Assembly: GCA_051252075.1 (NCBI GenBank)
Contig: JBPOFU010000001.1
Location: 124,001 to 188,000 of the forward strand
Length of the DNA stretch: 64,000 nt
Origin: Oceanococcus sp051252075
GTDB taxonomy: Bacteria; Pseudomonadota; Gammaproteobacteria; Nevskiales; Oceanococcaceae
Reading direction: 5' to 3'
The translations under genes were made by a program, and so were the position numbers. Shown in pieces: positions 1 to 8,920 of this stretch. How positions within the stretch are numbered: the stretch's first letter is position 1; each line of letters starts with the position of its first letter. The notes beneath the pieces were generated by a model that saw nothing but the letters and a program-made list of their open reading frames with translations, made no database searches and was not told where the DNA came from.

Positions 1-515
1 ATACTATTGCCAAGCAATTGCAAGACAGCGGCCATGATGTGCAGTTTTTTGACCCTCTAGATGCCGCATCACAGGGCCTAAGTTCTGCGCGGCTGGCCGC
101 AACGAAAGTTTTAGGGTTCGCTTTGTTGGCCGTGCTGGTCATATTAATCCTGCGTTACGGCATCGTTGCAGGATCGGTTTCCAGCCTACCGTTGGCACTC
201 GCCATCAGTGTATGTCTTGCCGGTCTCACCATACGCGATCAGCCTTTCAGCCTGTTTTGTGTATTCGCATTGCTGTTGGTCGTCGGCATGGCCATCGATT
301 ACGGATTATTTGTCCGCGAAGGGCCTGCCAATGATGTGCACAGCTTGCTTGCGGTGTCTTTATCGGCAATGACCACACTATTGGCATTTGGCTTGCTCGG
401 GTTCAGTTCCACACCGGCGCTGAAAGATTTCGGCTTTATCGTCACACTGGGTATTGCGTGTGCGTGGTTTTCCACCTTGTTACTACATCGCGCGGGCTGG
501 ATGAAAAAAGCATGA
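1..515 (+). CDS. MMPL/RND-type exporter, C-terminal part (cut by window edge)
   Basis: The frame is open to the left edge, so only about the last 170 residues are visible. They form five or six hydrophobic helices, and the segment GMAIDYGLF is typical of the charged transmembrane helix of RND/MMPL transporters. The protein should sit in the inner membrane. In aryl-polyene clusters such a protein lies directly before a DUF3261 lipoprotein and is thought to move the lipid-like pigment towards the outer membrane; the same order is seen here. The stop overlaps the next start (ATGA). Function is inferred from family and neighbours. Confidence 0.8.
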   Translation, partial: TIAKQLQDSGHDVQFFDPLDAASQGLSSARLAATKVLGFALLAVLVILILRYGIVAGSVSSLPLALAISVCLAGLTIRDQPFSLFCVFALLLVVGMAIDYGLFVREGPANDVHSLLAVSLSAMTTLLAFGLLGFSSTPALKDFGFIVTLGIACAWFSTLLLHRAGWMKKA

Positions 516-1093
516 CGCGTGTTGGCCTGCTGTTGCTATGTAGCTTGCCACTGCTGAGTCAGTGTGCAAGCTGGCGCTTTCACATGCAGGAGTGCGCCGC
601 CCACCCAGCGCCCCTAGCCACAGATTTATGGCCACAAGAATTGCGCACGGTACATCAGCTCCAGCAGATCGGTGAACAGCCCCGACAACTCTTGGTTGCG
701 GTGCGACGCAATGCCGAATCCCTACAATTGCAGGCCCTGAACCCTCTTGGACTGGAGTTGTTTCGCCTAAATTGGAGCAATGATCAATTCAACAGCGCCG
801 GCCTGCCCACTGTGCTGGAAAGTTTCGATATGGCGGTCCTAATAGCCGATTTTCAATTGGTGCATTGGCCTCTGCCACTGCTACAAGACGCTTGGCGAGA
901 CAGTGCTTGGAAGATCGAACAAGTCGGTGAGCTTCGCCGTTTGAGCTGTGCGGGCATCGCCGTTAGCGAGGTGCGCTATCCACCTGCAGATAAGTCAGCA
1001 ACAGCAATTGTCTTGTCGAACCTGTTGGCGGGATATACGCTTGAGATTCTGAACTTAGACCCGCAGCCCGCAAGCCCCGCTGCCCAGCCATGA
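512..1093 (+). CDS. DUF3261-like lipoprotein of the aryl-polyene cluster
   Basis: 193 aa, started at the ATG that overlaps the exporter stop; a longer reading from 458 has no merit because the signal peptide begins here. The N-terminus is a short basic start, a Leu-rich core and a Cys at about residue 18 (LLSQC). Gln before the Cys is unusual for a lipobox. The remainder resembles the small lipoproteins placed between the exporter and the fatty-acid-type enzymes of aryl-polyene loci. It probably acts in the periplasm or outer membrane in pigment transport. Family assignment rests on general resemblance and context. Confidence 0.65.
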   Translation: MTRVGLLLLCSLPLLSQCASWRFHMQECAAHPAPLATDLWPQELRTVHQLQQIGEQPRQLLVAVRRNAESLQLQALNPLGLELFRLNWSNDQFNSAGLPTVLESFDMAVLIADFQLVHWPLPLLQDAWRDSAWKIEQVGELRRLSCAGIAVSEVRYPPADKSATAIVLSNLLAGYTLEILNLDPQPASPAAQP

Positions 1094-1557
1094 GCCACAT
1101 ACCGCAATTCCCCTGCGTTGCCGAAACGTATCTACCCCATGCCGCACCAATGGCATTACTGGATGACATCCTAGCCTGCGATGAAAACAGCATTTTGGGG
1201 CGCGTGTTTATTAGCGAGAACACTATGTTTTGTGGCCCGAATGGCGTGCCCAACTGGGTTGGCATTGAATACATGGCGCAGGCCATTGCCGCTTGGGGCG
1301 GCGTACAAGCGCAACGCCGTGGCGAAAAAGTCAAAATAGGCTTTTTGGTCAGCACGCGACGCATGCTATGCGCCTTAGATCATTACCCTGTAGGTGCAAA
1401 CCTAGAAATCGGCGCCCATGCGGTCAGCGTCGCTGATAATGGTTTAGCGACCTTCGATTGCCACATCAAATTGGATGGCGAAGACATAGTGAGCGCGCGC
1501 ATCAACGTATTTCAACCCGCCGATCCGCATGCCTTTCTCGCAGGTGAAGTCGCATGA
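1090..1557 (+). CDS. ApeP-like hotdog 3-hydroxyacyl-ACP dehydratase
   Basis: 155 aa, the usual size of a single hotdog domain. It starts inside the lipoprotein stop (ATGA) and ends inside the next start (ATGA). The segment with VGIEYMAQAIAAWGG matches the central helix of FabA/FabZ-like dehydratases and of the ApeP family. Predicted role: removal of water from the 3-hydroxyacyl-ACP intermediate in each round of polyene elongation, in the cytoplasm. The very close packing with the ketoreductase and ketosynthase downstream supports this. Confidence 0.82.
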   Translation: MSHIPQFPCVAETYLPHAAPMALLDDILACDENSILGRVFISENTMFCGPNGVPNWVGIEYMAQAIAAWGGVQAQRRGEKVKIGFLVSTRRMLCALDHYPVGANLEIGAHAVSVADNGLATFDCHIKLDGEDIVSARINVFQPADPHAFLAGEVA

Positions 1558-2282
1558 GCAGACAGATTCTAGTAACCGGTGCTAGCCGCGGCATAGGTCG
1601 TGCCATTGCACTACGCTTGGCCAAAAATGGCTTTCACGTCATCATCAACTATCGCAGAGGCCACGAAGCTGCGGCCGAAGTACAAGACACTATTCAAAAC
1701 AGCGGCGGTCAAGCACGCCTACTGGGCTTTGATATCAGCGATGCACAAGCTTGCCGTGATGCCATAGAGCAGGATATTGCCGAACATGGCGCCTATTACG
1801 GCGCAGTACTCAATGCCGGGATTAGCGCCGACGGTGCATTCCCGGCGCTCAGCGACGACGATTGGAACAGCGTAATCCGCACCAATCTGGATGGCTTTTA
1901 TAACGTGCTTCATCCTTTAACCATGCCGATGATTCGGGCCCGTAAAGGCGGGCGCATAGTTGCCTTAAGCTCAGTCGCCGGATTAATGGGCAATCGTGGG
2001 CAAGTGAATTACAGCGCCGCCAAGGCGGGGATCATCGGCGCGGTGAAAGCCTTGGCCGTGGAATTGGCCAGCCGCAAAATCACCGTCAATTGTGTTGCCC
2101 CCGGCCTAATTCAAACCGATATGATCGACGGTGCCCCGGTCGAAGAAATTCTAAAATCGATACCGGCACGACGCGTGGGCGAGCCGGAAGAAGTCGCTGC
2201 GCTGGTGGCGTTTTTATGCGGTGATGACGCGGCGTACATTACCCGCCAAGCCATCTCCGTGAATGGAGGTTTGTTTGGCTGA
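1554..2282 (+). CDS. FabG-like 3-oxoacyl-ACP reductase (ApeQ-like)
   Basis: 242-aa short-chain dehydrogenase/reductase. The N-terminus has the nucleotide-binding GASRGIGRA motif. The catalytic Ser lies in LSSVAG and the Tyr/Lys pair in YSAAKAG. The C-terminus ends with ISVNGG, typical of FabG. It should reduce the 3-ketoacyl-ACP made by the cluster ketosynthases with NADPH. It is coupled to the dehydratase upstream (ATGA) and its 3' end carries the ribosome binding site of the ketosynthase that follows. Confidence 0.88.
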   Translation: MSRQILVTGASRGIGRAIALRLAKNGFHVIINYRRGHEAAAEVQDTIQNSGGQARLLGFDISDAQACRDAIEQDIAEHGAYYGAVLNAGISADGAFPALSDDDWNSVIRTNLDGFYNVLHPLTMPMIRARKGGRIVALSSVAGLMGNRGQVNYSAAKAGIIGAVKALAVELASRKITVNCVAPGLIQTDMIDGAPVEEILKSIPARRVGEPEEVAALVAFLCGDDAAYITRQAISVNGGLFG

Positions 2283-3510
2283 TTTGCATCGCGTTGTTGT
2301 CACTGGGATTGCTGGTTTTTCACCACTGGGGAAAAACTGGAAAGAAATCCGCGACAACTTGGAATCCAGTGCTAGCGGCGTATGCCGGATGGATGAATGG
2401 GAAAACATAGAAGGCATGAGCACCTGCTTGGGCGCGCCTGTCTCCAACTTCGAGTTACCCGACAGCTACACGCGCAAGAAAACACGCGCCATGGGCCGCG
2501 TTGCTTTGCTCGCGGTTCGGGCGACCGAGCTGGCATTGGAAGATGCGGATTTACTCAATGGTGAACCCATCAATGATGGGCGCACCGGAGTAGCTTACGG
2601 TTCATCCAGCGCCTGTACCAAGGCACTCAACGAATTCAGCAACCTACTCCGCAACAACACCACAGCAGGACTCAACTCCACCAGTTATTTACGTATGATG
2701 CCGCACACTGCGGCTGCCAGTATCAGCATGCATTTCGGCTTTAAAGGCCGAGTCATACCCACCTCTAGCGCCTGCGTCTCTGGCAGTCAGGGCATAGGCT
2801 ATGCCTACGAATCTATACGATTTGGTCGCGTCGAGCGCATGATTGCCGGCGGCAGTGAAGGCTTATGCCCGTCGCAAGCCGCGGTGTTTGACACCTTGTA
2901 TGCGACCAGTACGCGCAACGATCAGCCCAAAACCACTCCGGCTCCATTCGACCAAAACCGCGATGGTTTAGTCATAGGCGAGGGTGCCTGCAGCTTTGTG
3001 CTGGAAAGTCTAGATGCTGCTCAAAAGCGGGGCGCAAGAATTTACGCTGAAATAGTAGGTTTTGGTTCCAATTCCGACGGCGCCCACGCCACCCGTCCCA
3101 ATCAACAAATGATGGGGAAGGCCATGCGCTTGGCCATGGACGACGCCAACTTAAAACCGGATCAAATCGGCTTTGTTTGTGCCCATGGCACCGCCACCGA
3201 TCAAGGTGATATCGCAGAAAGCCAGGCCACCGCAGGTGTCATGGGGCAAAAGCCTATGGCCTCCTACAAAGGGCACATGGGCCACACGCTCGGCGCTTGC
3301 GGCGCCCTAGAGTCGTGGTTTTCCATAGAAATGATGCGGCAAAACCGTTTCTATCCCACCCTAAACCTGCAACAGGTCGACAGCCGCTGCGGCGATGTGG
3401 ACTACATCATGGGTGGTCCCCGCGAAATCAAAACAGACTACGTCATGAACAACAACTTCGCGTTTGGTGGAGTCAACAGTTCTTTGATATTTAAGCGCTG
3501 GAGTTCATGA
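2275..3510 (+). CDS. ApeR-like beta-ketoacyl-ACP synthase
   Basis: 411-aa FabF/FabB-type condensing enzyme with a complete active site: Cys167 in SSACVSG, His304 in AHGTAT, Lys332 in SYKGH and His337 in GHTLGA. The C-terminal NNNFAFGGVN is also family-typical. I chose TTG at 2275 because GGAGGT lies at 2266-2271 inside the end of the reductase gene; an ATG at 2263 and a TTG at 2284 are alternatives. In aryl-polyene systems ApeR is the separate homodimeric ketosynthase placed after the ketoreductase, as here. Confidence 0.85.
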   Translation: MADLHRVVVTGIAGFSPLGKNWKEIRDNLESSASGVCRMDEWENIEGMSTCLGAPVSNFELPDSYTRKKTRAMGRVALLAVRATELALEDADLLNGEPINDGRTGVAYGSSSACTKALNEFSNLLRNNTTAGLNSTSYLRMMPHTAAASISMHFGFKGRVIPTSSACVSGSQGIGYAYESIRFGRVERMIAGGSEGLCPSQAAVFDTLYATSTRNDQPKTTPAPFDQNRDGLVIGEGACSFVLESLDAAQKRGARIYAEIVGFGSNSDGAHATRPNQQMMGKAMRLAMDDANLKPDQIGFVCAHGTATDQGDIAESQATAGVMGQKPMASYKGHMGHTLGACGALESWFSIEMMRQNRFYPTLNLQQVDSRCGDVDYIMGGPREIKTDYVMNNNFAFGGVNSSLIFKRWSS

Positions 3511-3542
3511 GCGACGGCGTAACAAATAGCGTTCCTTGATCG

Positions 3543-4067
3543 TTGAGCAATCGTTTGAATAAGTTCGTTGTTTTTGGCAATTCAGGCTCTGGAAAATCGA
3601 CGTATGCCAAGGCGCTAGTCGATCAACTGAGCTGCCCACACATGGATTTGGACACAGTGGCGTGGGCGGCCAACACGGATACCCCCACACGACGCCCTCT
3701 TGTACAAAGCCAAACAGACATTCTTGCGTTTATTCATGCGCAAGACAGTTGGGTCGTCGAAGGTTGCTACGCAGATCTGTTGGCCATCGCATTGCCTCAC
3801 GCTACCGAGCTTGTTTTTCTGAACCCCGGCGTGGAAACCTGCGAAAAGAATGCCAAAACCCGCCCTTGGGAGCCGCATAAATACAGCAGCCCAGAGGCTC
3901 AAGACGCCAATCTAGAGATGCTTATTTCATGGATTAAGGCTTATGAGCAACGTAACGACGAGTTTTCCTATGCGGCCCATCGACGCTTATTTGATGCATA
4001 CGCTGGCCCGAAAAGGGAATTTCTAAGCAATACTTGGGAATCCACCACCAAACTGCCAGCAAAATGA
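3543..4067 (+). CDS. P-loop nucleotide kinase-like protein
   Basis: 174 aa with a Walker A motif near the N-terminus (GNSGSGKST) and the general layout of small adenylate/shikimate-kinase-like ATPases often annotated as topology modulation or AAA family. The substrate is unknown. The start is TTG; no strong ribosome binding site is visible. It follows the ketosynthase by about 30 bases on the same strand and faces the methyltransferase gene end to end with four bases between. It may be a bystander rather than a pigment gene. Confidence 0.65.
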   Translation: MSNRLNKFVVFGNSGSGKSTYAKALVDQLSCPHMDLDTVAWAANTDTPTRRPLVQSQTDILAFIHAQDSWVVEGCYADLLAIALPHATELVFLNPGVETCEKNAKTRPWEPHKYSSPEAQDANLEMLISWIKAYEQRNDEFSYAAHRRLFDAYAGPKREFLSNTWESTTKLPAK

Positions 4068-4071
4068 CTGC

Positions 4072-4947
4072 TTAACGAGGTTTACGTAGGCAAAAGTAAT
4101 TAATGGGCGAACCCAACTCGTGCGCGACCAGCTCAAAACCAGCCTCGCCAAATAGGCTCGGCTTATCCAACTTATGCCAGGATTTGAGGAACGGTTCGTG
4201 CACAAAAGTCGCGAGCATGCGGAAATAAAGCTTCAACCAACCTCTTTTACGCAGCAACTCAACCCAGCGAAAGGCTTGCAACTGCTGCTCAGAAGGCTCC
4301 GCAATCGCCACAACACCGCCAGCTTTCAATACGCGATGAAATGAAGCCAACGCTGCTTTTATGTAGACCGGCGGAATTTCATGCAGAACAAAGCACAAAG
4401 TAATGCCGTCAAACCGTTCTGCGGAAAATGGCAAATCTTCAGCTATACCACTGAGAAATTTAATATCCGGATGATCGCTAGCTGCATGCTTAAGTAAATA
4501 CGGTGATGGGTCTAGCCCCCAAACCTCCGGAACCCCGGCATCCTTCACCACGCGTGCGGTATGCCCACCGCTGGTGCCAACATCCAAAACGGCATTGCCG
4601 TGAGCAACTTTGCTCGCCAGCCAAACTCGGGCGCGACGTGAGTAACCCAACATGCTGCGATCAAAGCCAGTGATGTAGCCACGAGAAAAGCGCCGCGAGT
4701 AGTTGCCGTTGGGCAGATTGTGGAATTCCTGCAGCAAATATTTTGGCAGATTTTCCGCACCAGGCATGCCAACAGGCAAGCGCACTTTGCGTCTACGCCT
4801 GCCCAGAACTAAAGCGAAAAACCGCCATAACCCAGTGACTGAATTTAACTTCAGTGCATCCGGCCAGGTGTCTTCCAACTCCAACTGCGCCCAATTCGGT
4901 ATTTTTGGATCGTGTGAATTCAAAATGTCCCGCCCAAAAGACAACAA
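4072..4947 (-). CDS. Class I SAM-dependent methyltransferase
   Basis: 291 aa. A glycine-rich SAM-binding motif LDVGTSGGHT lies at about residues 121-130, followed by GLDPSP (acidic ribose contact) and an FDGITLCFVLHE segment typical of Methyltransf_11/25 domains. About 100 residues precede the catalytic domain. In aryl-polyene clusters a methyltransferase modifies the aromatic head group, so this is a reasonable candidate for ring methylation; the substrate cannot be read from sequence. It is transcribed away from the acyltransferase at 5054. Confidence 0.75.
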   Translation of the reverse strand: MLSFGRDILNSHDPKIPNWAQLELEDTWPDALKLNSVTGLWRFFALVLGRRRRKVRLPVGMPGAENLPKYLLQEFHNLPNGNYSRRFSRGYITGFDRSMLGYSRRARVWLASKVAHGNAVLDVGTSGGHTARVVKDAGVPEVWGLDPSPYLLKHAASDHPDIKFLSGIAEDLPFSAERFDGITLCFVLHEIPPVYIKAALASFHRVLKAGGVVAIAEPSEQQLQAFRWVELLRKRGWLKLYFRMLATFVHEPFLKSWHKLDKPSLFGEAGFELVAHELGSPINYFCLRKPR

Positions 4948-5053
4948 CTCTCTGGTAGCCGTGTCCTTTGATGACTCATACTAAGCTTTCCCAAAGCAAG
5001 ATTACCTGAATCAAGGCCGTGTCAAAACTTTCTTTCGTAGGTGTGGGCTTACA

Positions 5054-5998
5054 TTGAAACCACAATGGAAGCATCAACCCGAGCGCAGCAACGCATTTTG
5101 GATAATGATTTTGCTACGCCTAGGGACTGCGTTTGGGCGTAGCTTCACGCGTCTAACTCTGCCATTTATTGTTGGCTATTTTCTGATTTTCCCAGGCCAG
5201 AGTCAGCGCCACTCGCGACGGTATCTCCAGCGCATACTGCAACGCCAACCCCGCCTAGTGGACGTTGCACGCCATTTTCACTGCTTTGCATCAACCGTGT
5301 TGGACCGGCTTTTTTTATTCGCCGGACGTGACGACTACTTCCAAGTCAGCAACCCTGAAGCCCAACTGTTTGATGAACTAGCAAAAACCCGCACAGGCGC
5401 AATCTTGATGATTTCGCATGTTGGCAGTTTTGATATTTTGCGCCTTGCGGTAGCGCAGCGCCACGATGATTTACGTCTACGTGTGTTGATGGACCTATCG
5501 CAAGGCGCCACTCTAAATGCAGTGCTGAAATCGCTCAATCCTGAGTTTCTGTCCAGCATTATTGATACCTCTCAATGCCAAGGCACGGATTTGATATTGC
5601 GCATACGAGAAGAGCTGGATGCCGGCGCAGTCATAGGCATCATGGCGGATCGTTTACATCACGCCGATGAACGTGCACTGCAAGCTGATTTTCTCGGCTT
5701 GCCCGCTGCCATTCCAGCGGGTCCATGGCTTATCGCCAGCGTCATGAAAGTGCCGGTGTATATGGGGTTGGGTTTGTATCAGGGAGGCTGCCGCTATCAC
5801 CTGCATTTCGAAAAACTATTTGATGGCACACAAACCGTGCCCCGCAAACAACGCGAAGCCTTGATACAAGAACGCGCTCAGCACTACCTTCAGCGCCTAC
5901 AAGTTTGGGTGCAACGCTACCCTTACAATTGGTTTAATTTTTACGATTTCTGGACACAATCGGCCGACCAAAGCCAAAGCGACGCCACAACATCGTAA
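5054..5998 (+). CDS. LpxL/HtrB-type acyltransferase
   Basis: 314 aa. An N-terminal membrane segment (about 35-48) precedes the acyltransferase domain with the H-x4-D motif HVGSFD at 122-127. A second conserved region is around GIMADRL. This is the lipid A late-acyltransferase superfamily, which uses acyl-ACP donors at the inner membrane. Similar proteins recur in aryl-polyene clusters and may attach the polyene to a lipid anchor. The start is TTG; an in-frame ATG at 5105 would remove part of the conserved N-terminus. Its last 65 bases overlap the opposite-strand glycosyltransferase gene. Confidence 0.78.
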   Translation: MKPQWKHQPERSNAFWIMILLRLGTAFGRSFTRLTLPFIVGYFLIFPGQSQRHSRRYLQRILQRQPRLVDVARHFHCFASTVLDRLFLFAGRDDYFQVSNPEAQLFDELAKTRTGAILMISHVGSFDILRLAVAQRHDDLRLRVLMDLSQGATLNAVLKSLNPEFLSSIIDTSQCQGTDLILRIREELDAGAVIGIMADRLHHADERALQADFLGLPAAIPAGPWLIASVMKVPVYMGLGLYQGGCRYHLHFEKLFDGTQTVPRKQREALIQERAQHYLQRLQVWVQRYPYNWFNFYDFWTQSADQSQSDATTS

Positions 5999-6713
5999 AA
6001 AATAAGCGCGTATGCATGCGCGTTATCCGCACGTTGTCCGCCCATAAGGCAAAGTGTGACACTCCGTCCAATGGGTAGTGAACACGTGTAGTTCGGTTGA
6101 CCACCCCAACACCGCGCCAAAATAGCCGCACGATAATGTCTGTATCAAAATCCATACGCTGACCAATCGGTTCTTGCCGCAAGAGCTCAAGCGTCGGCAA
6201 CAGTGGGTAAACCCGAAATCCACACATGGAATCGCCTATGGCGCGCGAGCTGGTATTTATCCACACCCAAAAATGCGTGATGTAACGACCATACAAGCGC
6301 CCTTTGGGCACACTGTCATCGAACTGAGGCACGCCACAAATAATGTGATCAGGATGCTTACGGGCATCCTCCAACATGGCCTTTGCAGCGGCAATATCAT
6401 GCTGCCCATCCGCGTCGATTTGCAGCGCATGGCTATAGGCACGTTGCTCGGCCAGAAAGAAACCAGCCCGCATGGCAGCGCCTTTGCCTTGATTTTGCGC
6501 AAGGCGGTGCAGCTCTATCCAATCTGGATGCTTGCTCGCCCAGTCTTGCAATTCTGCTGCACAGGCAGCATCACTGCCATCATCTATGAGTACACACGGC
6601 ACACCCAGAGGCTGCAATGCCTGCAATACCTGGCTAATCGCAAGCCCGTGGTTGTAGACAGGTATCAGTATGCAAGGCTTGAATTCAGCGCCAATGGATA
6701 CGGCCGCTGGCAT
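5934..6713 (-). CDS. Family 2 glycosyltransferase
   Basis: 259-aa GT-A fold glycosyltransferase: ILIPVYN at the start, LIDDGSD for the nucleotide-sugar site and DADGQHD with the metal-binding Asp residues. No large C-terminal membrane domain is visible, so it resembles soluble DPM1-like GT2 enzymes of aryl-polyene and xanthomonadin loci. Donor and acceptor are unknown. The start overlaps the end of the dehydratase gene by about 29 bases, which suggests co-translation in the minus-strand operon. The 3' end runs 65 bases into the convergent acyltransferase gene. Confidence 0.82.
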   Translation of the reverse strand: MPAAVSIGAEFKPCILIPVYNHGLAISQVLQALQPLGVPCVLIDDGSDAACAAELQDWASKHPDWIELHRLAQNQGKGAAMRAGFFLAEQRAYSHALQIDADGQHDIAAAKAMLEDARKHPDHIICGVPQFDDSVPKGRLYGRYITHFWVWINTSSRAIGDSMCGFRVYPLLPTLELLRQEPIGQRMDFDTDIIVRLFWRGVGVVNRTTRVHYPLDGVSHFALWADNVRITRMHTRLFFTMLWRRFGFGRPIVSRNRKN

Positions 6714-7035
6714 GCGTTGCGCCCTCGCTGCGATAAAGAAAATCCATGGCCGTGCCGTCAGCTGCTGGCGTTAATACTAAGGTGGCCTCGTCATCCGGCC
6801 TTAAAACTTGATGAAATTTGACCCGTGTCAGACTCGCCACCGTTGCTGCTCGTTGGGCAAAATCCGCCGACTGTTGCACCGCCCAATCGGTTAAGGCCAC
6901 GCCGGGCACGATCGGGGTATCCGGGAAATGGCCTTGTAAATACAACAGCTCTGGTTGAATTCGCAAATTAATCTCGCGGGACGCACCTTGCTGACGAGGC
7001 TCTCCCCAAAGAGGCTGCTTTGCCGCTTCAGGCAT
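6685..7035 (-). CDS. ApeI-like hotdog dehydratase
   Basis: 116 aa from the ATG at 7035, which lies inside the last codons of the ACP gene; an upstream in-frame reading to 7104 only overlaps the ACP. The motif GHFPDTPIVPGV is the hallmark of FabA/FabZ-type hotdog dehydratases, with His as a catalytic residue. The protein is shorter than FabZ but normal for ApeI. It would be the second dehydratase of the polyene pathway besides the gene at 1090. Confidence 0.82.
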   Translation of the reverse strand: MPEAAKQPLWGEPRQQGASREINLRIQPELLYLQGHFPDTPIVPGVALTDWAVQQSADFAQRAATVASLTRVKFHQVLRPDDEATLVLTPAADGTAMDFLYRSEGATHASGRIHWR

Positions 7036-7276
7036 GGAGCATATTGTCGACAGCTTCAACCACGTCCTGCACCGAGCGCACACTTTTAAAATGTTCAGGC
7101 TCAATTTTCTTGCCTGTCATTTCTTTCAGGCGCACGACCAAATCGACCGCATCAATGCTGTCGATATCCAAATCTTCGTACAAACGTGATTCCGGCAGAA
7201 CTTTACTGGGCACCACATCAAACATTTCTTCAAACAGATCGCGCAAAGTAGCGAAAATCTCTTCCTGGGTTTTCAT
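7028..7276 (-). CDS. Acyl carrier protein (polyene module)
   Basis: 82 aa, acidic, four-helix ACP size. Ser40 in DIDSIDAVDL is the 4'-phosphopantetheine attachment site. ATG at 7276 is preferred over a TTG four codons upstream. It lies between the PlsC-like acyltransferase and the ApeI-like dehydratase, and its 3' end overlaps the dehydratase start by eight bases. Expected to carry the growing polyene chain between KS, KR and DH. A second, different ACP is at 12611. Confidence 0.9.
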   Translation of the reverse strand: MKTQEEIFATLRDLFEEMFDVVPSKVLPESRLYEDLDIDSIDAVDLVVRLKEMTGKKIEPEHFKSVRSVQDVVEAVDNMLHA

Positions 7277-7310
7277 GACAAGCTGCAATGATTGAAAGCG
7301 AGGTAGTTTA

Positions 7311-8132
7311 TCAAGCCCGTTGGCTTTCTCGTGCTAAAACCAAACTCTGCTCCCACAAATACTCTTGCAAATGCTCGGTCAGAGCACGTGCGGCTAAATT
7401 GAGATTGGCATGCTCCTGCGCAAATTTATGCGTATCTATGGGCTCTTCCACTCTTAGCGTTATATGGGATTGACGCTGAGGCACTGAGTACCACGGCAAG
7501 CCCTTGGTCAACGTACTGGGCTGACAATCAATAATAACTGGGCGCAATGGCACCCCAGCGCGCAAAGCAATATTCGCTATGCCTCGGCGAAAATGAGAAC
7601 GCTGCCCCGGCGTGGTGCGTGTGCCTTCTGGAAACACGACGAGACTTTCCCCATTCTTCAGCACTTGTAGACAACGGTCTACCAGATCTGTCGTGTCGTT
7701 ATTGGCGACATATCCGGCAGACATGACCGGACCGCGCGTAAAAGGGTTTATGAACAAGCTTTGTTTGACCACACAGTTGCTGCGTGGAATTTGCGCAATT
7801 AACAAAACGACATCTATCAGTGTCGGATGGTTAGCAATAATCAGCTGGCCGGATTGCTGCAACTTTTCTCGCCCAATAACTTCATGACTAATAACCCCAA
7901 CGAAAGCCATAAATCCAGCAAAAAATCCGAATCCACGGTGGATCACGTACTGCATGGTGCGTTTGCGCCTCACTTGATCCCAAATCAGCAAGCGCAGTAA
8001 GGGATAGAGCACAACACCAATCAACAAGCCGCCCAAGCCAAATAAGGCAAATGACAAACCGGTGCCGAAAATTCGCCAGACCCGATTGAAGGGGCGATCC
8101 CAAAGGCCTGTTTCTAGAGCCTCAGTACTCAT
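7311..8132 (-). CDS. PlsC-like 1-acyl-glycerol-phosphate acyltransferase family protein
   Basis: 273 aa. Hydrophobic segments at about 22-50 and 68-82 precede the acyltransferase motifs NHPTLID (102-107, H-x4-D) and VVFPEGTRT (about 166-173). This is the LPLAT family of membrane acyltransferases; an equivalent is found in aryl-polyene loci (ApeD type). It may transfer the finished chain to a lipid acceptor. The start overlaps the stop of the chain-length-factor-like gene (ATGA). Confidence 0.82.
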   Translation of the reverse strand: MSTEALETGLWDRPFNRVWRIFGTGLSFALFGLGGLLIGVVLYPLLRLLIWDQVRRKRTMQYVIHRGFGFFAGFMAFVGVISHEVIGREKLQQSGQLIIANHPTLIDVVLLIAQIPRSNCVVKQSLFINPFTRGPVMSAGYVANNDTTDLVDRCLQVLKNGESLVVFPEGTRTTPGQRSHFRRGIANIALRAGVPLRPVIIDCQPSTLTKGLPWYSVPQRQSHITLRVEEPIDTHKFAQEHANLNLAARALTEHLQEYLWEQSLVLARESQRA

Positions 8133-8920
8133 AGCCCAGCTTGGTAGCGCAGTTGCAAGGAGCCAGCACCCGCCGGAACGATAATGCTTTTAGATTCAGT
8201 TCGAGCAATAGCCTGCAACAATGGCAATGCCAAGGCTGCAGGGTTGCTACAACGCAATGATTCAAGACCATCGCTGCATGAGCTCGTCGGTGATGCGTCT
8301 ATCGCATCCAACTGTATGCACCCCAGCCCTTGCATGCTCTTATGCCCGAGCAACCAAGCCGAGGCAAAGGGCTGGCTGACATCGCGGGCACTGCGCATGG
8401 GACTGACCGTAGCCACGTCGTAACAAACCATTAACACCGGTTGTTGTGGTTGTTCGTACAACAACATCGCAGCTTCCAACAAACCCGCGGCGAAGCTGCC
8501 CTCGTAGGCCGACAGACTGATCGAGGGTTTGCGATCCTGGCTGGCAATACTCCAATAGCCCGCAGCGGCGTTATGCACCGAATTGTGGAATTGCATAGGT
8601 GACAAGCCTATCGGCTCGACACAAAGGCCTCGGCAAATGCCATCAATGATGTCCATATCCCCGCTGCAACTGGCAAAAATGCTTTGCGGAGGCTCTTCCC
8701 CCGACCACTGCGTTAAGGCATCGTCACAAGCAGCAAAAGCCAAGCGCGTCAGCGGTGTAGCCCGACGCCGTTCGTTACGTGGCAAGCGCGGTGGCGGCGG
8801 GAATTTGAAATCATTCTCCTCCTGCCAAGCGTTCTCACCACGCAATACCGCTTGAGCATCGGCCCAATTGGGCAAGCCCGGCGCACAGACGCCCAGCCCT
8901 AAAATTTTTAAGTCGCTCAC
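8129..8920 (-). CDS. Ketosynthase-like chain length factor (ApeC-like, no active Cys)
   Basis: 263 aa from a GTG that overlaps the ketosynthase stop (GTGA), so the two are made together. It has a partial thiolase fold (Ketoacyl-synt_2-like), shorter than a full KS. In the nucleophile region it reads SISLSAYEGS: by my alignment to TISTACSSS the Cys is replaced by Ala. In the E. coli aryl-polyene system ApeO and ApeC form a KS/chain-length-factor heterodimer; this pair is the likely counterpart. Confidence 0.78.
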   Translation of the reverse strand: MSDLKILGLGVCAPGLPNWADAQAVLRGENAWQEENDFKFPPPPRLPRNERRRATPLTRLAFAACDDALTQWSGEEPPQSIFASCSGDMDIIDGICRGLCVEPIGLSPMQFHNSVHNAAAGYWSIASQDRKPSISLSAYEGSFAAGLLEAAMLLYEQPQQPVLMVCYDVATVSPMRSARDVSQPFASAWLLGHKSMQGLGCIQLDAIDASPTSSCSDGLESLRCSNPAALALPLLQAIARTESKSIIVPAGAGSLQLRYQAGL

